Both the position numbers and the translations under genes were made by a program. A DNA stretch of 64,000 bases from CADEDH01 sp041394285 (GTDB lineage Bacteria > Actinomycetota > Acidimicrobiia > Acidimicrobiales > SZUA-35): assembly GCA_041394285.1 (NCBI GenBank), contig JAWKIL010000005.1:1-64000 (forward strand). The letters run 5' to 3'. The notes under the pieces were generated by a model. That model was not told where the DNA came from. It saw only the letters and a program-made list of their open reading frames with translations, and made no database searches. Of the stretch, positions 8,825-17,198 are shown piece by piece (the first letter of the stretch is position 1; every line of letters starts with the position of its first letter).

Positions 8825-10151
8825 CGCCAACAGGGTTGCCGGGCGGGAGCGGAGCCGGCACCATCGTGCGATCGCCACGCTGCTCGCCGATATCACGCCC
8901 CTGCGGCGTTCGCCCGACTACCGGCGTCTGTACGGCGGCCAGGCCGTGGCCTTCCTGGGCCGCCAGATCACGATCGTGGCCGCCCCGCTGCAGGTCTACA
9001 ACCTCACCGGATCGTCGGCCATGGTCGGCCTGCTCGGCCTGGCCCAGCTCCCGTTCCTCGTGGTGGGCTCGATGTTGGGCGGCACCCTGGCCGACGCCCA
9101 CGAGCGGCGCCGGCTCCTGCTCATCGCCAACGCCTTTCCCCTCCTGTTCGCGGCCGGGATGGCCTGGAACGCCTCCCGCCCGGGGCAGGGGGCGGTGTGG
9201 CCGATCTTCGTGCTCACCTCCCTTCAGGCGGGCATCTCCGGCATCGACTCGCCCACCCGCTCCGCCGTCACCCCCGACCTGGTGGGCGAGGAGCTGATCA
9301 CGGCGGCGGCCGCCCTGAACCAGATCCTGTTCCACGTGGGCGGGGTGGCGGGGCCGGCTCTGGCCGGGCTCGTCATCGTCCAACTGGGCATCGGCTGGGC
9401 CTACTGGGTGGAGGTGGGGGCGTTCGGCCTGGCCCTCCTGATGCTGTTGCGGATGCGCCGCCTGCCCCCGCACGAGGGCGGCACGAGGGCCGGGATGGCC
9501 TCGGTGCTCGAAGGCCTCCGGTTCCTGCGGGGCCGGCGGGCGCTCCAGGGCACGTTCGTGATCGACATCAACGCCATGGTGTTCGGCATGCCCCGGGCCC
9601 TGTTCCCCGAGCTGGCGGCCCGGGTGTTCGGCGGCGGCGCGGCCACCGTGGGGCTGCTCCATTCGGGGGTGGCGGTGGGTGGGCTGATCGGAGCCGTCAC
9701 CTCCGGTTGGACGGGTCGGGTGCGCCACGCCGGGCGGGCCGTGCTGTGGGCCGTGGCCGGCTGGGGCGTGGCCACCGCCGCCTTCGCCGCCACCTCGTTC
9801 CTGCCCCTGGCCCTGGTGTGCCTGGCCGTGGCCGGCGCCAGCGACGTGGTGTCGGCCGTGTTCCGCAACACGATCCTCCAGCTCACGGTGCCGGCCCCCC
9901 TGCGGGGCCGGCTCAACGCGGTGCACATCTCGGTGGTGGCCGGCGGTCCCCGCCTCGGCGACCTGGAGTCCGGGCTGGTGGCGGCGGCCGCCGGGCCACA
10001 GGTGTCGGCCATCTCCGGTGGCCTCGTCTGCCTGGCCGGCGTGGCCGTGATCGCCCGGCTGATGCCCGAGTTCGCCCGCTGGACCCCGGCCGACGCCGCC
10101 GAGCCCGCCGTCGCGTCCGCCACCGGCGAAGCCGGCCCGGCCGACGGCTGA
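8742..10151 (+). CDS. MFS transporter (EntS-like exporter); start uncertain
   Basis: A 12-helix major facilitator protein resembling the enterobactin exporter subgroup. The conserved part begins at PLRRSPDYRRLYGGQAVAFLG near base 8895, followed by alternating hydrophobic helices and the loop GGTLADAHERRRLLLIAN. It probably exports a small molecule or drug across the membrane. The start is a problem: no ATG, GTG or TTG lies in frame between the stop of the CoA transferase and the first helix. The nearest in-frame codons are GTG 8742 or 8718, inside the upstream gene; a CTG at 8880 or a sequencing frameshift are alternatives. Confidence 0.8.
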   Translation: MRCWATTTPVSTRWPPPGSSPPPPRWPDANRVAGRERSRHHRAIATLLADITPLRRSPDYRRLYGGQAVAFLGRQITIVAAPLQVYNLTGSSAMVGLLGLAQLPFLVVGSMLGGTLADAHERRRLLLIANAFPLLFAAGMAWNASRPGQGAVWPIFVLTSLQAGISGIDSPTRSAVTPDLVGEELITAAAALNQILFHVGGVAGPALAGLVIVQLGIGWAYWVEVGAFGLALLMLLRMRRLPPHEGGTRAGMASVLEGLRFLRGRRALQGTFVIDINAMVFGMPRALFPELAARVFGGGAATVGLLHSGVAVGGLIGAVTSGWTGRVRHAGRAVLWAVAGWGVATAAFAATSFLPLALVCLAVAGASDVVSAVFRNTILQLTVPAPLRGRLNAVHISVVAGGPRLGDLESGLVAAAAGPQVSAISGGLVCLAGVAVIARLMPEFARWTPADAAEPAVASATGEAGPADG

Positions 10152-10227
10152 CGGGAACCCCTCGACCCCGCCGCTTTGCTCTGTCCCACCTCGATGTCAG
10201 ACTATGACGCAAGGAGGTCGAACATCC

Positions 10228-11874
10228 ATGGCCGAGAACGAACCGACCCAAGCCGAGCTCCGCGCCGCCTACGACCGCGAGATGGCGAGGGCCAAACTGC
10301 GCGACATCCCCTTCGAGACGATGTCGGGCGTGCCGGTGGACTCGGTCTACGGCGACGGCCCCTACCCCGGGCAGTATCCGTACACCCGGGGCGTGCACGC
10401 CTCGATGTACCGGTCGCGGCTGTGGACCATGCGGATGTTCGCCGGTTTCGGCACGGCGGAAGACACCAATGCCCGGTTCAAGGAGCTGCTGGCCAACGGC
10501 GGCACGGGGCTGTCCACCGCATTCGACATGCCCACCCTGATGGGGCGGGACTCCGACTCTCCCTGGTCCGAGGGTGAGGTGGGGCGGGCCGGCGTGGCCG
10601 TCGACACCCTGGCCGACATGGAAGACCTGTTCGCCGGGATCGACACGTCGGCGGTGAGCACGTCGATGACGATCAACGGGCCGGCCGCCATCGTGCTGGC
10701 CATGTACGTGGCCAACGCCGAGAAGAACGGGGTGCCCCGCAAGGCGCTGGCCGGCACCATCCAGAACGACATCTTCAAGGAGTACCAGGCCCAGAAGGAG
10801 TACATCTATCCCCCTCGGCCCTCGGTGCGGATCGTCACCGACATGATCCGCTTCACCGCCGCCGAGATGCCCAAGTGGAACTCGGTGTCGATCTCGGGGT
10901 ACCACATCCGGGAGGCCGGCTCCACGGCGGCCCAGGAGCTGGCGTTCACCCTGGCCAACGGGTTCGCCTACGTGGAGGCGGCCATGGCCGCCGGAGTCGA
11001 CGTCGACGTGTTCGCCCCCCGGCTCAGCTTCTTCTTCAACAGCCACATCGACTTCTTCGAAGAGATCGGCAAGTTCCGGGCCGCCCGCCGGATCTGGGCC
11101 CGGTGGCTGAAGGAGCGCTACGGGGCCAAGGACGAGCGGTCGCTGCTGTGCCGGTTCCACACCCAGACCGCCGGGGTGTCGCTCACCGCCCAGCAGCCCG
11201 AGATCAACATCGCCCGGGTGGCCATCCAGGCCCTGGCCGGGGCGATCGGGGGCACCCAGAGCCTCCACACCGACTCCTTCGACGAGGCCCTGGCCCTGCC
11301 CACCGAGAAGGCGGCCCGGATCGCGCTCCGGACCCAGCAGATCGTGGCCCACGAGACCGGGGTGGCCAACGTGGCCGACCCGCTGGGCGGGGCCCCCTTC
11401 GTGGAGTGGATGACCGACGAGATGGAGCGCCAGGCCGAGGCGATCTTCGCCCACCTGGAGGATCTGGGCAACGGCTCGATCCTGGAGGGCGTGTACGCCG
11501 GCATCGAGAACGGCTACTTCGTGGGCGAGATCGCCGACGCCAGCTACCGCTTCGAGCGGGAGGTGAACGCCGGGCGGCGCATCATCGTGGGCGTCAACCA
11601 GTTCACCGACGGCGCCGAGGGCCAGAAGGACCTGCTCCGGATCGACGCCACCACCGAGGAGTACCAGCTCAAACGGCTGGCCGACGTGAAGCTGAAGCGG
11701 AACTCCGCCGCGGTCGACGAGGCCCTGGCCGCGGTGACCAGCGCCGCCGCCGACCCGACCGCCAACGTCATGCCCCCGATCCTGGACGCAGTCAACGCCT
11801 ACGCCACGCTGGAAGAAGTGGTGAAGGCCATGGAGACGGTGTTCGGCACCTACGTGGAGAAAGCGATCATCTGA
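10228..11874 (+). CDS. Acyl-CoA mutase large subunit, isobutyryl-CoA mutase type (methylmalonyl-CoA mutase family)
   Basis: A 548-residue substrate-binding subunit of a split adenosylcobalamin-dependent mutase. It has the TIM-barrel features of the family (STAFDMPTLMGRDSD, GTIQNDIFKEY, YIYPPRPSVRI, ISGYHIREAG). At the two residues that set specificity it has F71 and Q189, where methylmalonyl-CoA mutase has Tyr and Arg and Streptomyces IcmA has Phe80 and Gln198; the offset is 9 in both cases. An Ala at 98 argues against 2-hydroxyisobutyryl-CoA mutase. Interconversion of isobutyryl- and n-butyryl-CoA is therefore more likely than of methylmalonyl- and succinyl-CoA. The ATG is chosen because a perfect AAGGAGGT lies 9 nt upstream. 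Confidence 0.88.
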   Translation: MAENEPTQAELRAAYDREMARAKLRDIPFETMSGVPVDSVYGDGPYPGQYPYTRGVHASMYRSRLWTMRMFAGFGTAEDTNARFKELLANGGTGLSTAFDMPTLMGRDSDSPWSEGEVGRAGVAVDTLADMEDLFAGIDTSAVSTSMTINGPAAIVLAMYVANAEKNGVPRKALAGTIQNDIFKEYQAQKEYIYPPRPSVRIVTDMIRFTAAEMPKWNSVSISGYHIREAGSTAAQELAFTLANGFAYVEAAMAAGVDVDVFAPRLSFFFNSHIDFFEEIGKFRAARRIWARWLKERYGAKDERSLLCRFHTQTAGVSLTAQQPEINIARVAIQALAGAIGGTQSLHTDSFDEALALPTEKAARIALRTQQIVAHETGVANVADPLGGAPFVEWMTDEMERQAEAIFAHLEDLGNGSILEGVYAGIENGYFVGEIADASYRFEREVNAGRRIIVGVNQFTDGAEGQKDLLRIDATTEEYQLKRLADVKLKRNSAAVDEALAAVTSAAADPTANVMPPILDAVNAYATLEEVVKAMETVFGTYVEKAII

Positions 11875-12297
11875 GTGGCAGCTGAGACGGAGAATCTGCG
11901 GGTCATCCTGGCCAAGCTCGGCCTCGACGGGCACGATCGGGGGCTGAAGGTGGTGGCCCGGATCCTGCGCGACGCCGGCATGGAGGTGATCTACCTCGGG
12001 CTGCGCCAGACCACCGACTCGATCGTGGCCGCCGCCGAGCAGGAAGACGCCGACGCCATCGGCCTGTCCATGCACAACGCCGGGCACATGACGCTGGCCC
12101 CCAACATGGTCAAGGCCCTCAAGGCGGCCGAGCTCGACATCCCCGTGATCGTGGGCGGGATCGTGCCCGACGACGACGTGGCCAGGCTGCACGAGGCCGG
12201 GGTGGCCGCCGTGCTCGGCCCGGGGGCGTCGGCCGAAGAGGTGGCCCGGGTGGTGCGCGACGCGGTGCAGGCCAACCGGGCCGGGGCCCAGGCCTGA
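11875..12297 (+). CDS. Cobalamin-binding subunit of acyl-CoA mutase (IcmB-like)
   Basis: A 140-residue B12-binding Rossmann-like protein, the small partner of the preceding mutase subunit. The base-off/His-on cobalamin motif DxHxxG is D18-H20-G23 (LDGHDRG), where H20 supplies the lower axial ligand. The downstream GLSMHNAGH and VGGIVPDDD segments are also family-typical. Its GTG start directly follows the TGA of the large subunit (no spacer), so the two are translationally coupled and should form one holoenzyme. The size matches separate IcmB proteins and not fused mutases. Confidence 0.93.
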   Translation: MAAETENLRVILAKLGLDGHDRGLKVVARILRDAGMEVIYLGLRQTTDSIVAAAEQEDADAIGLSMHNAGHMTLAPNMVKALKAAELDIPVIVGGIVPDDDVARLHEAGVAAVLGPGASAEEVARVVRDAVQANRAGAQA

Positions 12298-12319
12298 CGG
12301 CCGCGCCGCTGCTCTCCTG

Positions 12320-13360
12320 ATGGCTCCTCCCCCCAACTCCCCCCTACATCTGGTCGAGCTGTACGACGCCGCCCGCGGCGGGCACCGCCGCAGCCTGGGC
12401 CGCCTGCTCACCCTGGTGGAACGGGGCGGCGCCGAGGCCGAGCGGATCAGCGAGCTGGCCCACCCCGACTCGGGACGGGCCCACATCATCGGCATCACCG
12501 GCGCCCCTGGCGCCGGGAAGTCAACCCTCACCGGCCAGCTGGTGGCCAAGTTGATCGAAGCGGGCAAGCGGCCGGCGATCCTGGCCGTGGACCCGTCGTC
12601 GCCCCTCACCGGCGGTGCGATCCTGGGCGACCGGATCCGCATGGACGACGTGGTGGGTGTGGTGGCCACCGACGCCGCCGCGGCCGCCGCCGGTGACGGC
12701 CCCGACCGGACCAGCGCCTTCATCCGCTCGATGGCCACCCGGGGCCACTCCGGCGGCCTGGCCCTGGCCGTGCCGCTGGCCGTGCGCCTGTTCGACGCCG
12801 TGGGCTACGACCCCGTGATCATCGAGACCGTCGGCGTGGGCCAGGTGGAGGTAGACGTGGTGGGGGCGGCCGACACCGCCATCGTGGTGGTCACCCCCGG
12901 CATGGGCGACGCCGTGCAGGCCAACAAGGCCGGCCTGCTGGAGGTGGCCGACGTGTTCGTGGTCAACAAGGCCGACCGGCCGGGGGCCAACGACGTGCGC
13001 CGGGACCTCGACCTGATGCTCGATCTGAGCCACCTCACGGGCCAGGAGTCGGCCGACGGGTACCGGCCCCCGATCCTGATGACGTCGGCCCTCACCGGGG
13101 TGGGCGCCCCCGAGGTGCTGGCGGCGGCCGCCGCCCACCTCGACCATCTCGACGCCAGCGGCCAGCGCACCAGCCGCCGCCGGGCCCGCATCCGCAGCGA
13201 GATCCAGGCCCGCATGGAGCAGAAGCTGGCCGCCCTCACCGAGCAGATGCTGGCCTCCACCGAGGGGGCCGAGTTGCTGAGCAAGGCCGAAGCCGGAGCC
13301 ATCCCCCCCACCGACGCCAGCGCCGCCCTCCTCCAGCGCCTCCTCGCCGGCCCCGCCTGA
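12320..13360 (+). CDS. meaB: MeaB/ArgK-type GTPase, mutase chaperone
   Basis: A 346-residue G3E-family GTPase that gates cobalamin loading and protects B12-dependent acyl-CoA mutases from inactivation. The Walker A/G1 motif GAPGAGKST spans 61-69. The Mg-binding segment is AVDPSSPLTGGAILGDR, G3 is ETVGVGQVEVDV and the G4 guanine-specificity motif is NKAD. It lies 22 bp after the B12-binding subunit in the same operon, so it most likely serves this mutase. The C-terminal dimerisation helix (RRRARIRSEIQARMEQKL) is present. The family was formerly mislabelled as an arginine transport kinase. Confidence 0.93.
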   Translation: MAPPPNSPLHLVELYDAARGGHRRSLGRLLTLVERGGAEAERISELAHPDSGRAHIIGITGAPGAGKSTLTGQLVAKLIEAGKRPAILAVDPSSPLTGGAILGDRIRMDDVVGVVATDAAAAAAGDGPDRTSAFIRSMATRGHSGGLALAVPLAVRLFDAVGYDPVIIETVGVGQVEVDVVGAADTAIVVVTPGMGDAVQANKAGLLEVADVFVVNKADRPGANDVRRDLDLMLDLSHLTGQESADGYRPPILMTSALTGVGAPEVLAAAAAHLDHLDASGQRTSRRRARIRSEIQARMEQKLAALTEQMLASTEGAELLSKAEAGAIPPTDASAALLQRLLAGPA

Positions 13361-13419
13361 CCCCGGCTCCAGCGGTAACCGGTTCGACCCGGCGGGGGGT
13401 CATCGGGCAGCCTGGAGCG

Positions 13420-15270
13420 GTGACGAACCGGGGCTGGCGCCTGATCCGAACCGAGCTGCGCCACCGGCTCGGCGGGATCGCCCTGGGGGTGGCGGTGGCC
13501 GTGGTGTGGGCGCTGTCCCGGGTGTTCGTGCCCTACCTGGTGAAGCTGGCGATCGACCGGGGCATCACCGGGCGCGACACGGGCGCCCTGGTCCGCTGGA
13601 CAGCGGCGGTGATGGCCGTGGGGGCGGTGTCGGCGGCCTGCGCCGGCGGCCGCCGCTACCTCGCCTTCCGGGAGGCCCGGCGGGTGGAGGCCGACCTCCG
13701 GGACCGGCTGTTCGCCCACGTCCAGGGCCTCGACTTCGCCTTCTTCGACCGCTCGTCCACCGGCGATCTGCTGTCGCGCTCCAACAGCGACCTGCTGCAG
13801 ATCCAGAGCTTCCTCAACATGATCCCGTTCACCCTGGGCAACGGGCTGCAGATCGTGGCCGCCACCGTGATCCTGGTGAGCCTCAACCCTCTGCTGGCCC
13901 TGTGCGCCCTGGGCTCGCTGCCGCTGGTCAACGTCCTGGGCCGGCGGTTCTCCCAGCGCCTCCACCCCTCGATGCAGGGCATCCAGCGGGCGTCGGCCCG
14001 GGTGGCGGCGGTGGTGGAGGAGACCGTGGCCGGCACCCGGGTGGTGAAGGGCCTCGGGGCCGAGCCGGTGCAGCAGGCCCGCCTCGAGACCGAGGCCGGC
14101 GGCCTGTACGACGAGGGCATGGCCGCCGTCACCACCCGCTCCCGCTTCAACCCGGTGCTGGAGCTGCTGCCCAACGTCGGGCTCCTGCTGGTGCTGGTGG
14201 TGGGCGGGCACATGGTGATCAACGGCTCGCTCAGCCTCGGTTCCCTGGTGGCGTTCAACGTCTACGTCAACCAGCTGATCTGGCCCATCCGGTCGCTCGG
14301 TTTCGTGATCGCCCTCAGCCAACGGGCGGTGGCCTCGGCCGAGCGGGTGGACGAGGTACTGGCCACCACCGCCGCCGTCACCGAGCCGGCCGACCCGGTC
14401 CACCTCCCGGCCTCGCCCCGGGGCGAGGTGCGCTTCGAGGGCGTCTGCTTCGCCTACCCGGCGGCCCGGCGCCGCCCGACCCCCACCCCGAACCCGGCCC
14501 CGACCCCGGCGGTCGCCGGCAACGGCCACCGGCCGCCCGAGCTCCGCCCTCCCGTCCTCGACCGGTTCGACCTGGTCGTCCACCCCGGCGAGACGGTGGC
14601 CCTGGTGGGGGCGACGGGTGCGGGCAAGAGCACCGTGCCCCGGCTGCTGGCCCGGTTCTACGACGTCGACGGCGGCCGGGTGCTGCTCGACGGGGTGGAC
14701 GTCCGCCGTGTGCCGTTGCCCGAGCTGCGCCGGGCCGTCGGCATCGTGTTCGAGGAGAGCTTCCTGTTCACCGACTCGGTGGCGGCCAACATCGCCTTCG
14801 CCCGCCCCGACGCCGACGACGCCACCATCCGGGCTGCGGCCCGGGCCGCCGGGGCCGACGAGTTCGTGGAGGCCCTGGCCGAAGGCTACGACACCGAGGT
14901 TGGCGAACGGGGCTACTCACTCTCCGGCGGCCAACGCCAGCGGCTGGCCATCGCCCGGGCCCTGGTGGCCGAGCCCCGGGTGCTGGTGCTCGACGACGCC
15001 ACCTCGGCCATCGACCCGGCCAAGGAGCAGGAGATCCTCGACGGCCTGGCCCACGCCGCCGCCGGCCGCACCACCCTCTTGATCAGCCACCGCCCGGCCA
15101 CCATCGCCCTGGCCGACCGGGTGGTCTTCATCGACGGCCACCGGGTGGCCGCCACCGGCACCCACGACGAGCTGCTGGCCACCGTGCCCCGCTACGGCCA
15201 GGTGCTGGCCACCGACGCCGACGCCGACAGCACCGCCGACAAGGCTCACGACCCCGAGGCGGCGGCCTGA
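13420..15270 (+). CDS. ABC exporter half-transporter 1 (degenerate ATP site)
   Basis: A 616-residue type IV ABC exporter half: six membrane helices (about 1-310), a Pro/Thr-rich linker (352-378) and a nucleotide-binding domain. Walker A is G397-T405, the signature is canonical LSGGQ (501-505) and the H-loop His is H557. The catalytic carboxylate after Walker B is Asp (LVLDDATS, D526) and not Glu, and the Q-loop position has Glu (FEES, E445). It is therefore the partner carrying the non-hydrolytic site of a heterodimer, as in TM287/TmrA/BmrC-type exporters. The GTG start is 59 bp after meaB, and the stop overlaps the ATG of the second half. Confidence 0.92.
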   Translation: MTNRGWRLIRTELRHRLGGIALGVAVAVVWALSRVFVPYLVKLAIDRGITGRDTGALVRWTAAVMAVGAVSAACAGGRRYLAFREARRVEADLRDRLFAHVQGLDFAFFDRSSTGDLLSRSNSDLLQIQSFLNMIPFTLGNGLQIVAATVILVSLNPLLALCALGSLPLVNVLGRRFSQRLHPSMQGIQRASARVAAVVEETVAGTRVVKGLGAEPVQQARLETEAGGLYDEGMAAVTTRSRFNPVLELLPNVGLLLVLVVGGHMVINGSLSLGSLVAFNVYVNQLIWPIRSLGFVIALSQRAVASAERVDEVLATTAAVTEPADPVHLPASPRGEVRFEGVCFAYPAARRRPTPTPNPAPTPAVAGNGHRPPELRPPVLDRFDLVVHPGETVALVGATGAGKSTVPRLLARFYDVDGGRVLLDGVDVRRVPLPELRRAVGIVFEESFLFTDSVAANIAFARPDADDATIRAAARAAGADEFVEALAEGYDTEVGERGYSLSGGQRQRLAIARALVAEPRVLVLDDATSAIDPAKEQEILDGLAHAAAGRTTLLISHRPATIALADRVVFIDGHRVAATGTHDELLATVPRYGQVLATDADADSTADKAHDPEAAA

Positions 15271-17093
15271 TGTGGATCGTCGGCGGGGTGTCGGAGGAGG
15301 ACAAGCTCGACGCCGCCGCCACCCGCCACGTACTGCGCCGCACCGCCGCCCTGCTCGGGCCGCAGCGCCGCCTGCTGATCCTGGCCGTGGTCATGGTCAC
15401 GGGCTACGTGACCACCCAGCTGGCCGGCCCCTACCTCGTCCGCATCGCCATCGATCACGGGGTGGTGGAGCGCCGGGAACGGGTGATCTGGGCCTCGGTG
15501 GCGGCCTACACCGCCGTGGCCGCCGCCAACTGGTGGTTCGCCCGCCGCCAGATCCGGGCCATCGGCGGCCTGGGCGAGAGCTTCCTGCGGGACCTGCGGA
15601 TCCGCCTGTTCGCCCACCTCCAGCGCCTGGGGCTCGGCTACCACGACCGCCACCCCGCCGGCGTGATCGTGAGCCGCCTCACCTCCGACGTCGACTCCAT
15701 GCAGGAGCTGGTCCAGATGGGCCTCCAGCTCCTGGTGGCCAACGTCCTGCTGGTGGTCCTGGCCCTCGCGCTGCTGGCGATCACCTCGCCCCTGCTGGCG
15801 CTGTCGTGCTTCGCCTTCGCCCCGGTGCTGGTGTGGTCGTCCCGCCGGTTCAAGCGCCAGTCCAACGACGCCTACCTGGCCGTGCGGGACCGGATCGGGC
15901 TCATGCTGGCCCGCCTGTCGGAGTCGCTGAACGGGGTGAGGGTGATCCAGGCCTACACCCGCGAGCCGGTGGAGATCGAGCGGTTCGGGCGCACCAACCG
16001 CTCGCTCTACCAGGCCCATATGCAGGCGGTGAAGGCCCAGAGCTGGTACCTGCCCACAGTGGAGGGGTGCGGTGTGGCCACCACCGCCCTGGCCGTCGGC
16101 TTCGGGGGGTGGCTCGTGCTCCACGACCGCACCACGGTGGGCGTGGTCGCCTTCTTCGTGCTCACCCTCAACCAGCTGTTCGAGCCGATCCAGCAGCTCA
16201 GCCAGCTGTTCAACGTGGTCCAGTCGGCCGGGGCCGCCCTCCACAAGCTCTACGGCCTGCTCGACACCGAACCGGAGGTCACCGAGGCCCCCGATGCGGT
16301 CGACCTGCCCCCCGCCGGGGACCTGACGCTCACCGGGGTCGGCTTCGCCTACGGCCCCGACGCACCGCGCGTGCTCGGCGACGTCACCCTCACCGTGCAC
16401 CGGGGCGAGCGCCTGGCCCTGGTCGGGCCGACCGGGGCGGGCAAGAGCACGGTGGCCAAACTGGCGGCCCGCCTCTACGACCCGGTGGAGGGCACCGTGG
16501 CCTACGGCGGGGTCGACCTCCGGGCCGCCACCCTGGACTCCATCCGGGCCCGCATCGTGCTCGCCCCCCAGGAGGGGTTCCTGTTCGCCGGCACCCTGCG
16601 GGACAACCTCCGCATCGGCCGCCCCACCGCCACCGACGCCGAGATCGAGACGGCGCTGGCCCGCCTTGGCATCCTCGATCGGTTCCAGCGCCTGGAGCAC
16701 GGGCTCGACACCGAGGTCCAGGAGCGGGGGTCCCGCCTGTCGGCCGGGGAGAAACAGCTCGTGTCGCTGGCCCGGGCCGCCCTGGTGGACCCGCCGGTGC
16801 TGATCCTCGACGAGGCCACCTCCAGCCTCGACCCCGGCACCGAGGTGGAGGTGGAAGCGGCGCTGGAACGTCTGAGCGAGGGCCGCACGGTGATCGTGAT
16901 CGCCCACCGCCTGTCCAGCGCGGCGCGGGCCGACCGGGTGGCCGTGATCGACGGCGGCCACCTGGTGGAGCTCGGCACCCACGACGAGCTGGTGGCCGAA
17001 GGCGGCCGCTACGCCACCCTGTTCGAGGCGTGGCTGGCCGGCGTGGGCGCCGCCTACGGCGGCGACGGCGGGGACCGGGCCGTCGTCGACTGA
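15270..17093 (+). CDS. ABC exporter half-transporter 2 (canonical ATPase site)
   Basis: A 607-residue partner of the preceding half-transporter, coupled to it by a TGATG stop/start overlap. Its nucleotide-binding domain has Walker A G386-T394, Q-loop Q434, a proper catalytic pair D514-E515 (LILDEATSSLD) and switch H546, but the signature is altered to LSAGE (490-494). In the heterodimer, its Walker motifs pair with the canonical LSGGQ of the first half to make the working site, while its altered signature completes the degenerate one. Drug, lipid or peptide export (or a mycobacterial Rv1272c/Rv1273c-like lipid role) are all possible. Confidence 0.93.
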   Translation: MWIVGGVSEEDKLDAAATRHVLRRTAALLGPQRRLLILAVVMVTGYVTTQLAGPYLVRIAIDHGVVERRERVIWASVAAYTAVAAANWWFARRQIRAIGGLGESFLRDLRIRLFAHLQRLGLGYHDRHPAGVIVSRLTSDVDSMQELVQMGLQLLVANVLLVVLALALLAITSPLLALSCFAFAPVLVWSSRRFKRQSNDAYLAVRDRIGLMLARLSESLNGVRVIQAYTREPVEIERFGRTNRSLYQAHMQAVKAQSWYLPTVEGCGVATTALAVGFGGWLVLHDRTTVGVVAFFVLTLNQLFEPIQQLSQLFNVVQSAGAALHKLYGLLDTEPEVTEAPDAVDLPPAGDLTLTGVGFAYGPDAPRVLGDVTLTVHRGERLALVGPTGAGKSTVAKLAARLYDPVEGTVAYGGVDLRAATLDSIRARIVLAPQEGFLFAGTLRDNLRIGRPTATDAEIETALARLGILDRFQRLEHGLDTEVQERGSRLSAGEKQLVSLARAALVDPPVLILDEATSSLDPGTEVEVEAALERLSEGRTVIVIAHRLSSAARADRVAVIDGGHLVELGTHDELVAEGGRYATLFEAWLAGVGAAYGGDGGDRAVVD

Positions 17094-17198
17094 TCGACAC
17101 CGGCCGACACCCGGGTATGGATCGCCCCTCCCCCCCGTGAGAGACTGGCCACAGCTCTCGCGCTCGCCACGAGCCGTCAAACCAGCCGGAGAATCACC

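Noticed and set aside
10152..10227. Cobalamin riboswitch before the B12-dependent mutase
   Set aside because: The spacer is only 76 bp and lacks a B12-box sequence; a simple strong Shine-Dalgarno explains it.
10228..11874. 2-Hydroxyisobutyryl-CoA mutase
   Set aside because: The Asp diagnostic for that enzyme is Ala98 here, and no HcmC-like ligase is nearby.
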